NCBI GenBank assembly: GCA_934476315.1
Contig: CAKSNQ010000001.1
Coordinates: forward strand, 56,104-120,103
Direction: 5' to 3'
From: an uncultured Eubacteriales bacterium
GTDB lineage: Bacteria > Bacillota > Clostridia > Oscillospirales > CAG-272
Length of the DNA: 64,000 nt
Part shown: positions 33,049-42,309 of the stretch, one piece after another
Position numbering within the stretch: position 1 is the stretch's first letter
How the letters are laid out: each line of letters starts with the position of its first letter
Notes under the pieces: model-generated
Databases searched by the model: none
What the model was told of the DNA's origin: nothing
The model's input: only the letters and a program-made list of their open reading frames with translations
Position numbers and translations under genes: made by a program

Positions 33049-33867
33049 ATGAAAAATATCGCGCTGGGGCAGTATTACCCGGTCGCTTCGATTCTCCATC
33101 GCATGGATCCGCGCATGAAGGTGATCCTTGCCATTCTTTATATCGTCGCGTCCTTTTTGTGCCGCAACGTCCTCAGCTTTGCCGCGTTGCTGGTTTCGGC
33201 GATTTTGCTGGTCGCCCTCAGCCGTATTCCGCTGAGAACGGTGCTCGGCGCGATCAGACCCCTCATTTTCGTCATGCTGTTTACCGCCGTGGTCAACGTT
33301 CTGTGGACGGGCGGCGACCGGTTGCTGGTTTCCTTCTGGAGGATTCATATTTACGTCGAGGGGCTCTATAACGCCGCGTTCATTATGATTCGTATCCTGG
33401 TGCTCATACTCGGTGCGAGTATGTTCCTGACTTATACGACGACTCCCATCATGCTCACGGACGCCCTGGAGCGACTTTTGACGCCGCTTCGCTGGATCGG
33501 ACTGCCGGTGCATGACTTTGCCATGATGATGACCATCGCACTGCGGTTTATCCCCACGCTGGTGGAGGAAACAGATAAGATTATGGCGGCGCAGAAGGCA
33601 AGGGGAGCCGATTTTTCGAGCGGCTCGCCCATCGCGCGCGCAAAAGCGCTTATTCCTATTCTGGTGCCGCTGTTCGTTTCCGCATTCCGGCGGGCGGATG
33701 AGCTGGCGATGGCGATGGAGTGCCGCTGTTACCGCGGGGGCGAGGGACGCACGCGCCTGAAGATTTTGCACTATCGTCCGACGGATTTCGTCGCGCTGGG
33801 AGTGATGGTTCTGTTCGGCGCCGCGCTTTTGCTTCTGAACCGCCTTGGGGTCGGATATACCATGTAG
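33049..33867 (+). CDS. ecfT: Energy-coupling factor transporter transmembrane protein EcfT
   Basis: 272 residues with five to six transmembrane segments in the N-terminal two-thirds and one at the C-terminus. The coupling helices that contact the ATPases contain the two X-R-X motifs: A-Q-K-A-R-G-A (about residue 183) and C-R-C-Y-R-G-G-E-G-R-T-R (about 225). AAAGAAAGAGG precedes the ATG. No S-component gene is next to it, as is normal for shared (group II) ECF modules, whose S proteins are encoded elsewhere. Confidence 0.95.
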   Translation: MKNIALGQYYPVASILHRMDPRMKVILAILYIVASFLCRNVLSFAALLVSAILLVALSRIPLRTVLGAIRPLIFVMLFTAVVNVLWTGGDRLLVSFWRIHIYVEGLYNAAFIMIRILVLILGASMFLTYTTTPIMLTDALERLLTPLRWIGLPVHDFAMMMTIALRFIPTLVEETDKIMAAQKARGADFSSGSPIARAKALIPILVPLFVSAFRRADELAMAMECRCYRGGEGRTRLKILHYRPTDFVALGVMVLFGAALLLLNRLGVGYTM

Positions 33868-33875
33868 CCGGGGAC

Positions 33876-33933
33876 AATTTGCGTTTTACGGCTTACCTCA
33901 CTTAAATAATCGCGAGTTTGCTTAGCAAAACCG
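33876..33933 (+). repeat. 58-bp intergenic element, copy A (before truA)
   Basis: Shares length and both ends with a sequence at 51795-51852: 18 of the first 20 bases match, plus an internal TTTGC and the final GCAAAACCG; the middle differs. The left end CGTTTTACGG and right end CAAAACCG are nearly complementary, so it can form a stem with a long loop. It ends 34 bp before truA. Confidence 0.5.
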
Positions 33934-33967
33934 ACTCGGATTCCGCAGGAAAGGGGCATGAAAGTCG

Positions 33968-34744
33968 ATGAAAGTGCTGTTGAAGTTGCGCTTCGTCGGG
34001 ACGGCGTATAACGGTTATCAGGTGCAGAAGCAGACGCCGACGGTGCAACGGGAGCTGAACCTGGCGACGCGTGCGCTGTTCGGCTATGAATGTGACGTCG
34101 TCGGATGCAGTCGTACCGACGCGGGCGTGCACGCCAAAATGTTCTGCGCCGCCGTCAATAAGCGCGGGCAGAGCGACCTCCCGACTGCGGTGAACGTGCG
34201 GGATATTCCGCGCGCCCTGTCGCACTACCTCCCGCCGGACATCGCGGTCACGGCGGCGTGCGCTGTGCCGGACACGTTCCACCCGCGCTATGATGTGGCG
34301 GAAAAGGAATACGAATACCGCTTTCTGTTCTCCCCGGTGCGCGACCCGTTTGAGGAATACCGCAGCTGGCATATCCCGGGAACACCGGCTCCCGACGCTC
34401 TCTGCAGGATGCAGGCGGCGGCGGCAACATGGTGCGGTAAGCAGGATTTTTCTTCTTACATGGCGCAAGGCTCCAAAATCCGGGATGCCGTGCGCACCGT
34501 CACCCGCACATCGGTAGAAAGAGAGGGCGACATCGTGACGTTCCGCGTGTGCGCCGACGGTTTTTTGTACCATATGGTGCGCATTATGGCGGGAACACTG
34601 TTTGAGGTGGCGGTAGGAAAGACCGACCCGGACAAGGTTCCTGAAATCACCGCGGCACACAACCGCGCCGCCGCGGGGCGAACCGCGCCGTCGCACGGAC
34701 TCTACCTGTCCTGCGTGCGCTACGGGATTCCGCTGTTTTCGTGA
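33968..34744 (+). CDS. truA: tRNA pseudouridine(38-40) synthase
   Basis: 258 residues. TruA converts uridines 38-40 of the anticodon arm to pseudouridine. The catalytic Asp is in C-S-R-T-D-A-G-V-H-A (about residue 53), with N-V-R-D-I-P near 78 and D-F-S-S-Y and G-F-L-Y-H-M-V-R in the C-terminal half. ATG 33968 is used with an AGGAAAGGGG about 10 nt upstream; another ATG at 33958 is out of frame. ecfA1-ecfA2-ecfT-truA is the conserved order. Confidence 0.97.
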   Translation: MKVLLKLRFVGTAYNGYQVQKQTPTVQRELNLATRALFGYECDVVGCSRTDAGVHAKMFCAAVNKRGQSDLPTAVNVRDIPRALSHYLPPDIAVTAACAVPDTFHPRYDVAEKEYEYRFLFSPVRDPFEEYRSWHIPGTPAPDALCRMQAAAATWCGKQDFSSYMAQGSKIRDAVRTVTRTSVEREGDIVTFRVCADGFLYHMVRIMAGTLFEVAVGKTDPDKVPEITAAHNRAAAGRTAPSHGLYLSCVRYGIPLFS

Positions 34745-34851
34745 TTGTAAGCGAACCCGGGTATTATAATGCAGAATGGTGGGGAATCCGCCCGCGAAGG
34801 CGGCGCGGAGTTCTCCCGCCGGACGGAAAGCGAGAGGAGGAATGGTGCGAT

Positions 34852-36138
34852 ATGAAGCTGCCCGCCTTTATGGAAGAGCTGGCAAAGCAAAAGCAAAACG
34901 CCGGGAAACCGGCGGACAGAGCGCCGTCTCCCGAGCCGCCAAAGCCGAAGAAGCCCGTGCGGACCGCCGTGCCGCAGGGGGAATATTACCGCGAGGTCTC
35001 GGCGCGCTACGTGTCAGCGCAGGTTGTTTTGCTTATGCTCCTCGCAGTCTTCATCGCGGTCTCGTTTCTGTCCAATACCGACCTTTTGTCAACGGACAGC
35101 CTGGTGTATTTTGTCAAGGACCTGCGCACCTCGCTGTCACTGCGCGAAACGGTGGCGAGCGAAACGCTGGTCTATACCGCCGGCTCCGATAATCAGTATG
35201 TTTTGTACCGGGACGGACTTGCCGTACTCGGCACCGAGAAGTTGACCGTCTTTTCCTCGCGCGGGAAAGAAATCCAGTCCGATTTCCGTGCCTTGCGCAA
35301 CCCGCGTCTGTGCGCGTCGGGGCGCTACCTCTTGACCTACGACGTCGGTGGGGGAGGTTACGGGGTGTATAATTCCTTTACCTGCGTCAAAAGAGGCACG
35401 GCGCCGGGCAATATCCGCGCGGCGGCAGTTGGGAAAACGGGGTATTACACCCTTGTCTGCGACGGAACGACGGCAGTCTCCGAAATCCTGCTCTATGACG
35501 CAAGCTCCCGCCTGCTCAACCGTTACTCCCTCCCGGAATACGCCGTTTGCGCGGGCATTTCGGAGAAGACCTCACGATTGTTGATCGCCGCCGTGTTAAC
35601 GGAAAACGGCGTCATGCAGACCACCTTTCTCGTCGCGTCGCCCGGCAAGGACACATTGGATTCCGAATGGACGCTGGAAAATTCCTACCCGGTGGATTGC
35701 CGCTGGCTGGACGAGGAGACCGTCGCGGTCCTCACGACCGACGGATGGTACGTTTTCCGCGACGACGGGAGCACGGTCGCTGCCGCGGCGCTGAATTCCT
35801 CGACCGTCCGTTCGGCACGCATCCGCGGGGATGCGCTGATCGTCCTTTGCGACGCGACGCGATATAACAATTTCACCGAAATTATGGTGTTTGACAAAGC
35901 GGCGCAGGTGATATATAATGTGACTGTCGAGGGCGAGGTCACGGACGCCGTTCTCTCGGGAGATCGGCTGTGTGCGCTCGCCGGAGATACTGTCTATGTC
36001 TTTGCACCGGGCAAAGACGCGCCGGAGCTGACCCTGACGCTTCGTCAGAAATACACCGCCTTACTCGCGGATGCTGGCGGCTCGGTTTTTGCGTGCGGGG
36101 AGGCGAAAGCCATCCGCATGGATCTGCCGGAGCCGTAG
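34852..36138 (+). CDS. DUF5711 family membrane-anchored protein
   Basis: 428 residues. AGGAGG lies 11 nt before ATG 34852; the reading frame is open further upstream but without a ribosome site. About 55 Lys/Pro/Glu-rich cytoplasmic residues come first, then one transmembrane helix (about 64-85), then an extracellular domain rich in beta strands that reads like a WD/PQQ-like propeller: repeated Y-V-L-Y-R-D-G, V-F-S-S-R-G, L-L-T-Y-D, L-L-Y-D-A-S-S-R motifs. This matches the Clostridia DUF5711 family of unknown function. It precedes a CvpA gene, an association seen in Clostridia; the two may act together at the envelope (inference). Confidence 0.82.
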   Translation: MKLPAFMEELAKQKQNAGKPADRAPSPEPPKPKKPVRTAVPQGEYYREVSARYVSAQVVLLMLLAVFIAVSFLSNTDLLSTDSLVYFVKDLRTSLSLRETVASETLVYTAGSDNQYVLYRDGLAVLGTEKLTVFSSRGKEIQSDFRALRNPRLCASGRYLLTYDVGGGGYGVYNSFTCVKRGTAPGNIRAAAVGKTGYYTLVCDGTTAVSEILLYDASSRLLNRYSLPEYAVCAGISEKTSRLLIAAVLTENGVMQTTFLVASPGKDTLDSEWTLENSYPVDCRWLDEETVAVLTTDGWYVFRDDGSTVAAAALNSSTVRSARIRGDALIVLCDATRYNNFTEIMVFDKAAQVIYNVTVEGEVTDAVLSGDRLCALAGDTVYVFAPGKDAPELTLTLRQKYTALLADAGGSVFACGEAKAIRMDLPEP

Positions 36139-36235
36139 CCTGACCGGAGGACCTTTGTCAGGCTGGCGTACCATGAGTCGAATGTATACTGCCCACGCCG
36201 CGCATAAAACGGCGACATGATGAGGAGAATGAACG

Positions 36236-36958
36236 ATGAAATATTTTTTGGACCTTTCCCTGGCGCTGCTTATCCTCGCAACGGTCATCACATGCTGGCG
36301 GCGCGGCTTTATCCGCTCCGTCCTCGGAGCCGCCAAGACGCTTGTCGCGGCCATCGTGGCCTATCTGTTCGGCTCCGCGGCTTCGGCGTGGCTGGAGAGC
36401 CGATATCTGCTCTCGCACGTGACCGGGGTGATCTATGACCGCCTGCTGGATACACTCGGGCAGGGTGACGGTCACTTTGACCTGTCCGCTGTTTTGAATA
36501 ATCTCCCGGATTGGCTGAAGACCCTGCTCGGTGTCTTCCGCGTGGATGTTTCCGGGATTGAGGACGCCTACGGTTCTGTGACCGACGGCTCGGCGGAAAC
36601 CCTGCGCGAGATGGCGGAGAGCATCGGACAGCCGGTGGCACATGTCCTGTCGGACGTGGCCGCCTACGCGGTGCTGTTCTTCGGAACCATTCTGGTGCTG
36701 ACGTTGCTTTCTTTTCTTTTGGGGAAAATTGCAGACCTCCCGGTCATCCGTACCTGCGACCGGTTTCTCGGGTTTTTCCTCGGCTTCCTCGGCGCCATTC
36801 TGTACGCCTCGGCGTATACATTGCTTTTGTATCTTGTGCTGTCATTCGTGCAGACCTCATATGAACAGCTTGGTTTCTCACAGGCGTTTGAACAGACAAT
36901 CCTGTTCCGATGGGTGTGGGAGCATAACATTTTCCGTCTGATCTTACCGATCGGATAA
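36236..36958 (+). CDS. CvpA family membrane protein
   Basis: 240 residues with four hydrophobic segments (about 5-25, 28-48, 135-165 and 180-205), the CvpA topology. CvpA proteins were named for colicin V production but in general affect envelope integrity; mechanism unknown. Family-like features are the W-R-R-G-F-I-R-S-V motif after the first helix and the G-F-F-L-G-F-L-G-A segment. The soluble middle (about 60-130) is longer than in E. coli. ATGAGGAG lies 6 nt before the ATG. Neighbours are DUF5711 (97 bp upstream) and the Clp ATPase (54 bp downstream). Confidence 0.85.
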   Translation: MKYFLDLSLALLILATVITCWRRGFIRSVLGAAKTLVAAIVAYLFGSAASAWLESRYLLSHVTGVIYDRLLDTLGQGDGHFDLSAVLNNLPDWLKTLLGVFRVDVSGIEDAYGSVTDGSAETLREMAESIGQPVAHVLSDVAAYAVLFFGTILVLTLLSFLLGKIADLPVIRTCDRFLGFFLGFLGAILYASAYTLLLYLVLSFVQTSYEQLGFSQAFEQTILFRWVWEHNIFRLILPIG

Positions 36959-37011
36959 AATTTGAATACGGAAAGGAAGTGCCGGAGAAATCCGGACACG
37001 GGATAGATTTT

Positions 37012-39411
37012 ATGATGAAATGCTCACGTTGCGGAAAGCGTCCCGCCGTGGTCTTTGTCACAAAGGTGGAGGGTAGCGAAAAAAAGAGCGAGGGGCTTTG
37101 CATGCACTGCGCCAGAGAGCTGGGGCTTCCCATTGAGAACATGCTGGGCGATACGCTCGGAAAGCTGGGAATCACCCCCGACCAGCTCGCGGGAATGGAA
37201 GATGAAATGGAGCATCTGCTGCGTTCCTCCGACCTGCCCGACGGGGAGGACGACGGGGAGGACGCGGACGGGACGGAGGAGGACGGCGACGGCGAAAACA
37301 GCGGGAAAACCGAGAGTGAGAACATCGTCCCGACCTTCGACTTCAAAAAGCTGTTCCGCCAGGTCGGATTGATTCCGGATAACGACGCGAACGCAAAGCC
37401 GCCGGTCGCCCCCGAGGGAGCGGCGCAAAATCATGCGCCGGACAGGGAAGCGTCGAAGCAAAAAGGAAAGAAATATAAATATCTGCCGGTCTATTGCCGC
37501 AACCTGACGCGCGCCGCCGCCGAGGGACGGTTGGACCGTATCGTCGGACGCGACCGGGAGCTGTCCCGCATGATTCAGGTGCTCTGCCGCCGCCAGAAGA
37601 ACAACCCGTGCCTCATCGGAGAACCGGGCGTGGGCAAAACGGCAATCGCCGAAGCGCTGGCGCTCCGCGTCGCGGCGGGCGAGGTGCCGTTCAAGCTCAA
37701 GGGCAAGCAAATTTGCCTTTTGGACCTGACGGCGCTGGTCGCCGGGACCCAGTTCCGCGGTCAGTTCGAGGCGCGCATCCAGGGGCTGATTAACGAGGTC
37801 AAGGACGCGGGCAACGTCATTCTTGTCATCGACGAGGTGCATAACCTGGTCGGAACGGGGAATTCCGAGGGAAGCATGAACGCCGCCAACATCCTCAAGC
37901 CGGCGCTCTCCCGCGGAGAGATTCAGGTCATCGGTGCGACAACGCTGGTGGAATACCGGAAGTTCATCGAAAAGGACGCGGCGCTGGAGCGGCGCTTCCA
38001 GCCGGTGCTGGTGGAGGAGCCGTCGGTGGAAGATACCGTCGAAATGCTCCGCGGCATCAAACATTATTATGAAGAATTTCACGGGATTCTGATTCCGGAT
38101 GCTCTGTTGCGCCGCGCGGTGGTGCTGTCCGAGCGCTATATCACTGACCGCTATCTGCCCGATAAAGCGATCGACCTGATCGACGAGGCGGCGTCCTACC
38201 TGTCGCTCAATACCGCGGTCATCAACGAGTCATACGAGATTCGGGACGCGCTTTTGAAGTTGAAACAGCAAAGGGAAGCGTTGGAGAACGACGCCTCCCC
38301 CGCGGACGCGAGCGAGGCGGCAATGCAGGCGCGGTATGAGCAGATCGCCCATATCCGCGAGCGGGAGCTGAAGCTGTCCGAACGCTTGCACGCCATTGAA
38401 CCGGAGTGCGCCGCGGTCGAGCTGACGGGCGAACAGCTTGCCCAGGTGATCGAGCTCTGGACGGGAATCCCCGCGGGAACAGTCAACGAAAACGAGTCCG
38501 CACAGCTTGCCCACCTGGAGGAACACATCCGGTCACGCATCGTCGGACAGGACGAGGCGGTTCACGCCGTGGTGCGCGCCATCAAACGCAATCGCGCGGG
38601 AATCTCCTATAAACGCAAGCCGGTCTCGTTCATCTTCGCTGGGCCGACCGGCGTGGGTAAGACCGAGCTGGTCAAAACGCTGGCAAACGAGCTGTTCCAT
38701 ACTCCGGAGACGCTGATCCGGCTGGATATGTCGGAGTTTATGGAAAAGCACTCGGTCTCGCGCATCATCGGCGCTCCTCCCGGGTATGTCGGCTACGACG
38801 AGGCAGGGCAGCTGACCGAGAAAATCCGCCGCCACCCGTACTCCGTGGTGCTGTTTGACGAGATCGAAAAGGCGCATCCCGACGTGCTCAATATCCTGCT
38901 CCAGATTCTGGACGACGGGAGAATCACGGACGCCAGCGGCAGAACGGTCAATTTCGAGAATACCATTCTGGTCATGACCACCAATGCCGGGTCGGACCAT
39001 TCGGCTGCCGCCATCGGCTTTTCCGGGCAGGCGCAGGCGCTCGCGCTGAGCAAAATGCAAAAGGCGCTCTCCGCGTTCCTGCGACCGGAATTTCTCAACC
39101 GGGTGGACGAAATCATCACGTTCCGGTCGCTTGACGAGCGGGACTTCGTGTCCATCGCCAAAATCATGCTGGGTGACCTTGCCGCGGTGCTCGAGGAGAA
39201 AGGAATCTGCCTCGCGTACGAGGACGACGTTCCCGCCTATATCGCCAAAGAGTCGTTTTCCGCCAGCTTCGGCGCGCGCAATATGCGTCGGTATCTACAG
39301 AAAGAGGTGGAGGATCGCCTCGCGGAGGAAATCCTGTCCGATACTGCCCGCGCCGTGACACAGGCACGTTTGTCGGTGGGCGACGAGGGTATCCGGGTGG
39401 ATTGCATGTGA
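37012..39411 (+). CDS. Clp/Hsp100 ATPase with N-terminal zinc finger (ClpE-like)
   Basis: 799 residues. A C4 zinc finger (Cys4, Cys7, Cys30, Cys33) begins the protein, as in ClpE, instead of the repeated Clp_N domain of ClpC. A very acidic linker follows (about 75-105). Two AAA+ modules follow: Walker A G-E-P-G-V-G-K-T (about 203) and G-P-T-G-V-G-K-T (about 544), with a short middle domain between them. S-A-A-A-I-G-F-S-G supplies the I-G-F loop that docks on ClpP, so it should feed substrates to ClpP. ATG 37012/37015 is preferred; a GTG at 36979 is too close to its ribosome site. No clpP or mcsAB is adjacent. Confidence 0.9.
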   Translation: MMKCSRCGKRPAVVFVTKVEGSEKKSEGLCMHCARELGLPIENMLGDTLGKLGITPDQLAGMEDEMEHLLRSSDLPDGEDDGEDADGTEEDGDGENSGKTESENIVPTFDFKKLFRQVGLIPDNDANAKPPVAPEGAAQNHAPDREASKQKGKKYKYLPVYCRNLTRAAAEGRLDRIVGRDRELSRMIQVLCRRQKNNPCLIGEPGVGKTAIAEALALRVAAGEVPFKLKGKQICLLDLTALVAGTQFRGQFEARIQGLINEVKDAGNVILVIDEVHNLVGTGNSEGSMNAANILKPALSRGEIQVIGATTLVEYRKFIEKDAALERRFQPVLVEEPSVEDTVEMLRGIKHYYEEFHGILIPDALLRRAVVLSERYITDRYLPDKAIDLIDEAASYLSLNTAVINESYEIRDALLKLKQQREALENDASPADASEAAMQARYEQIAHIRERELKLSERLHAIEPECAAVELTGEQLAQVIELWTGIPAGTVNENESAQLAHLEEHIRSRIVGQDEAVHAVVRAIKRNRAGISYKRKPVSFIFAGPTGVGKTELVKTLANELFHTPETLIRLDMSEFMEKHSVSRIIGAPPGYVGYDEAGQLTEKIRRHPYSVVLFDEIEKAHPDVLNILLQILDDGRITDASGRTVNFENTILVMTTNAGSDHSAAAIGFSGQAQALALSKMQKALSAFLRPEFLNRVDEIITFRSLDERDFVSIAKIMLGDLAAVLEEKGICLAYEDDVPAYIAKESFSASFGARNMRRYLQKEVEDRLAEEILSDTARAVTQARLSVGDEGIRVDCM

Positions 39412-39463
39412 GCGCTTCTGCGGATTTCTGACGAGCTTTTTATCTGAGGGAAAGGAGCGGAGG

Positions 39464-42253
39464 ATGTCGAATCAACCGAGAGAAAACTGGCATACCATGT
39501 CGGCATCCGACGTTGCCAAACGTCTGAAAACCGACGTGAACCGGGGACTGGAGCCGAAGATCTGCCGGAGCCGCTTGCGACGTATCGGCAGAAACGAGCT
39601 GTTCCTGCCCGAACGCGGCAGACTGTCCTCCTGCTTCCGCGCGCTGTTCGGCGACCCGTCCTTGCTGGTTTTGCTGTTTTTGTGCTTCGTCGCACTCGCT
39701 TTCCGCCGGTATGAAGCCGCATGGACCGTCCTCACGGTGCTCATGGCGTCGCTTTGCGTCAGCCTTGTAGCGTACTATAAATCCATGCGTATCAAGGAAA
39801 CCATGAGTAGCTATTCCGTGCCGCGCGTCCGCGTTGTCCGCGGCGGGAAACTCATGGTGACGGACGCCGCGAATATCGTACCGGGAGATCTGCTGCTCCT
39901 GCAACGCGGCGATATTGTCCCGGCTGATGTGCGGCTGGTCGGGCAGAGCGAGGACTTTGGCGTCCTGACCTTTGTCTTTGAGGCGGGCGGCGATGAAAAA
40001 TACGTGCCCGCGACCAAAAATGCCACTCTGACTTACGATAATTATTACGATATTCCCGTGTACGACCGGATGAATATGATGTACGCGGGCACGATTGTCC
40101 ATACCGGACACGCGCGGGCGATCGTGACGGAAACGGGAGCGGATACATATATCGCCACGCAGGCGGGGGAGCATTGCCTGGCAACGCGCACCGGCGACCC
40201 CGGCTTTACCGCCCCCATCCGGCGGCAGATGAATCGCCACGGACTCCTCCTGACCGCTCTGCTTCTCCCGGTGACGCTGATCGCCATTCTGACGGGGCTG
40301 GGTAGGGTCAGCGTGTTTGATATTCTCCTGATTCTTTTGGCGCTGGTCGTCTCCGCAATGAGCGAGCAGGTCGTTGCGATGGGACATCTGATCTGTGCCT
40401 GCGGCGTGATTCGCGCATCGGTCGGCACCCCCCGCGAAAACTCCGCCATGATTAAAAATTATCGGGCGATCGACGCCATGGGACACATCGACGAGCTGTT
40501 TTTGTTCGATAAAACCGCACTTTCGGACGGTAAATTCCACCCTTACGCCGTGTATGCCGACGGCGCCATGTGCTCCGGCGATAAGTTGAAGAATGACGCG
40601 GTGGAGGCGCTGTTCGAGCTTGCCTGCTTTTACGATATGGCTTTGCGCGAGAGCGGCGATTGGTCACTCCGCTCCGAATACGGCAAAATGTCGCAGGGCG
40701 TCCGCGAGCTGGGAGAGTTTCTGAGGGCGGATTTTGCCGCGCTGCGCATCCGCCTGCAATCCTCCGCCATCCGGAGAAAGACCGCGTTCGGACCCTGCGT
40801 GGAGCTGACGCTCCGGCGGACGCGGGAGGGAAGAAACAACGGGTCGTTCGCACTTTTGTGCACGACCGATGTCGGCGTGTTGACGCAGTGCAACTGCTAC
40901 CGGAAAAATGACGAGCTTCTTTCTCTGCGCGAGGAGGGAAGGCAAACGCTCGCGGAAATCTTCCGCCATTTGCACGACCAGGGAACCCACGTCGTCATTC
41001 TCGTCCGCTATGAGGGGGATGCGGTGATTTTCGAGGGCATGATCGCTTACCGGGAGGCGTATCATAAAAACCCGATCCAGCTCCGTAAACGACTGGAAAA
41101 CACACACATGCGGCTGTCCCTGTTTCTCCCGGAGGAATCGGCGTATCAGCTGAGCTGTCTTAGCGCCGCCGGGTGGGTTACCTCGGAGGAGGACGTGTCA
41201 CGGGCGTCGGACGGAAACCCACTGTCGGGAGAATTTGAGAAAAAACGCGTCTTTCTCGGCTACCCCGAGGAGGAGATCGTCGCGCTGATGACCGCCTATC
41301 GACAGGCGGGGAAGGTCACGGCTTGCCTGGGACTGCGCCACGGCGAGGCGCCCATGATGAGCCCCGCCGATGTGTGCATCAGCTGTGAGTCCGGCTCTTA
41401 CCGCACGGACGCCTCGGTGAAGTCCGAGATTGAGGTGGTGACAGAGGCGGACGGCTCGGAGGATCAGTGCGACCAGACGGTCCGCTACAACGCCGATGTC
41501 CTGATTCGCCGCGCCACACGGAACGGCGGGGGACTGGCGGGTATCCTGAACATGGTCTATACCGCGCGCTCCGTCAGCTTCCGTATGATGCTGGCGGCCC
41601 AGTACCTGGTGATTACACAGGCTCTGCGCCTCACGGTCGTCGTCCTGCCGCTGTTGTTTGGCGCAATGCCGCTGTCGCCCATGTTTGCGCTGATCAGCGG
41701 CTTGTGGGTCGACCTTGGCTACATCCTCGTCTGCGCGTTCCACCATTGTAACGCGGATGTGCTGGACGAGGTGCCGGATTACCGGACGTTCTTTGCCGCG
41801 CCGCTCCGGGCGCGTCCCGACTGGGGCGTTGCGGCGGTGGCCTGCGGCATTGTTTTGCTGGTGATCGGCAAAATCCTCGCGGCGTGCGGCATAGCCCCCT
41901 ACGACGGCAGACAGCAGATGTACATGATGTTGTCCATCTTTTTCGCGCAGACGACCCTCCTGTTCTGCCTTTTGCGGACGGCGGGCGCGTTCTCGCGCAG
42001 ACTTTCGGCGCATCTGTCGTCACTCACTATCTTCGCGGTCACCTTCCTGTCGGTCGCCCTGGTCGTCCTGATTCCGCCACTCGCGGGCGCTTTCGGTGGG
42101 AAGTGGAGTCTTGCCTGCTTTGCCCTTTCATTGCTGTCTCCCGCGTTTCTGGTCGGAGGATATTTCCTCTCGCGCCGCTACCGTCTCCCGGTCCGCAAAA
42201 AACTGCGTCGGCTCCTCCGCCGTTTGTGTAAGAGAATCGGAAATATACGCTGA
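39464..42253 (+). CDS. P-type ATPase-like protein with degenerate catalytic motifs (probable pseudo-ATPase)
   Basis: 929 residues with the architecture of a P2-type cation ATPase: two helices, actuator domain, two helices, N/P domains, six C-terminal helices. The actuator region is well kept (V-P-G-D-L-L-L-L-Q-R-G-D, residues 139-150; M-Y-A-G-T-I-V-H-T-G, 206-215). The working motifs are not. T-G-E-S is replaced near 173-178 (E-A-G-G-D-E). P-E-G-L-P in helix 4 is M-S-E-Q-V (299-303). D-K-T-G-T-L-T is D-K-T-A-L-S-D (349-355), keeping only the Asp. G-D-G-x-N-D reads G-L-R-H-G-E (623-628). Ion transport by the normal cycle is therefore unlikely. A purine-rich site precedes the ATG; the gene itself is intact, so it is not a decayed pseudogene. 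The Clp ATPase is 52 bp upstream. Confidence 0.8.
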   Translation: MSNQPRENWHTMSASDVAKRLKTDVNRGLEPKICRSRLRRIGRNELFLPERGRLSSCFRALFGDPSLLVLLFLCFVALAFRRYEAAWTVLTVLMASLCVSLVAYYKSMRIKETMSSYSVPRVRVVRGGKLMVTDAANIVPGDLLLLQRGDIVPADVRLVGQSEDFGVLTFVFEAGGDEKYVPATKNATLTYDNYYDIPVYDRMNMMYAGTIVHTGHARAIVTETGADTYIATQAGEHCLATRTGDPGFTAPIRRQMNRHGLLLTALLLPVTLIAILTGLGRVSVFDILLILLALVVSAMSEQVVAMGHLICACGVIRASVGTPRENSAMIKNYRAIDAMGHIDELFLFDKTALSDGKFHPYAVYADGAMCSGDKLKNDAVEALFELACFYDMALRESGDWSLRSEYGKMSQGVRELGEFLRADFAALRIRLQSSAIRRKTAFGPCVELTLRRTREGRNNGSFALLCTTDVGVLTQCNCYRKNDELLSLREEGRQTLAEIFRHLHDQGTHVVILVRYEGDAVIFEGMIAYREAYHKNPIQLRKRLENTHMRLSLFLPEESAYQLSCLSAAGWVTSEEDVSRASDGNPLSGEFEKKRVFLGYPEEEIVALMTAYRQAGKVTACLGLRHGEAPMMSPADVCISCESGSYRTDASVKSEIEVVTEADGSEDQCDQTVRYNADVLIRRATRNGGGLAGILNMVYTARSVSFRMMLAAQYLVITQALRLTVVVLPLLFGAMPLSPMFALISGLWVDLGYILVCAFHHCNADVLDEVPDYRTFFAAPLRARPDWGVAAVACGIVLLVIGKILAACGIAPYDGRQQMYMMLSIFFAQTTLLFCLLRTAGAFSRRLSAHLSSLTIFAVTFLSVALVVLIPPLAGAFGGKWSLACFALSLLSPAFLVGGYFLSRRYRLPVRKKLRRLLRRLCKRIGNIR

Positions 42254-42309
42254 GGCGGCGCATAGGATGTACCGAGCGTGCAAATTCTTTGCAAAGGAGG
42301 TACACCGCG

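Noticed and set aside
34741..34851. Earlier start for the DUF5711 protein overlapping truA
   Set aside because: AGGAGG is placed for ATG 34852; the upstream part lacks a ribosome site and has no family similarity.
39464..42253. Calling the P-type ATPase-like gene a working calcium ATPase
   Set aside because: The phosphorylation, dephosphorylation, ion-binding and hinge motifs are all altered, so a normal transport cycle is not supported.
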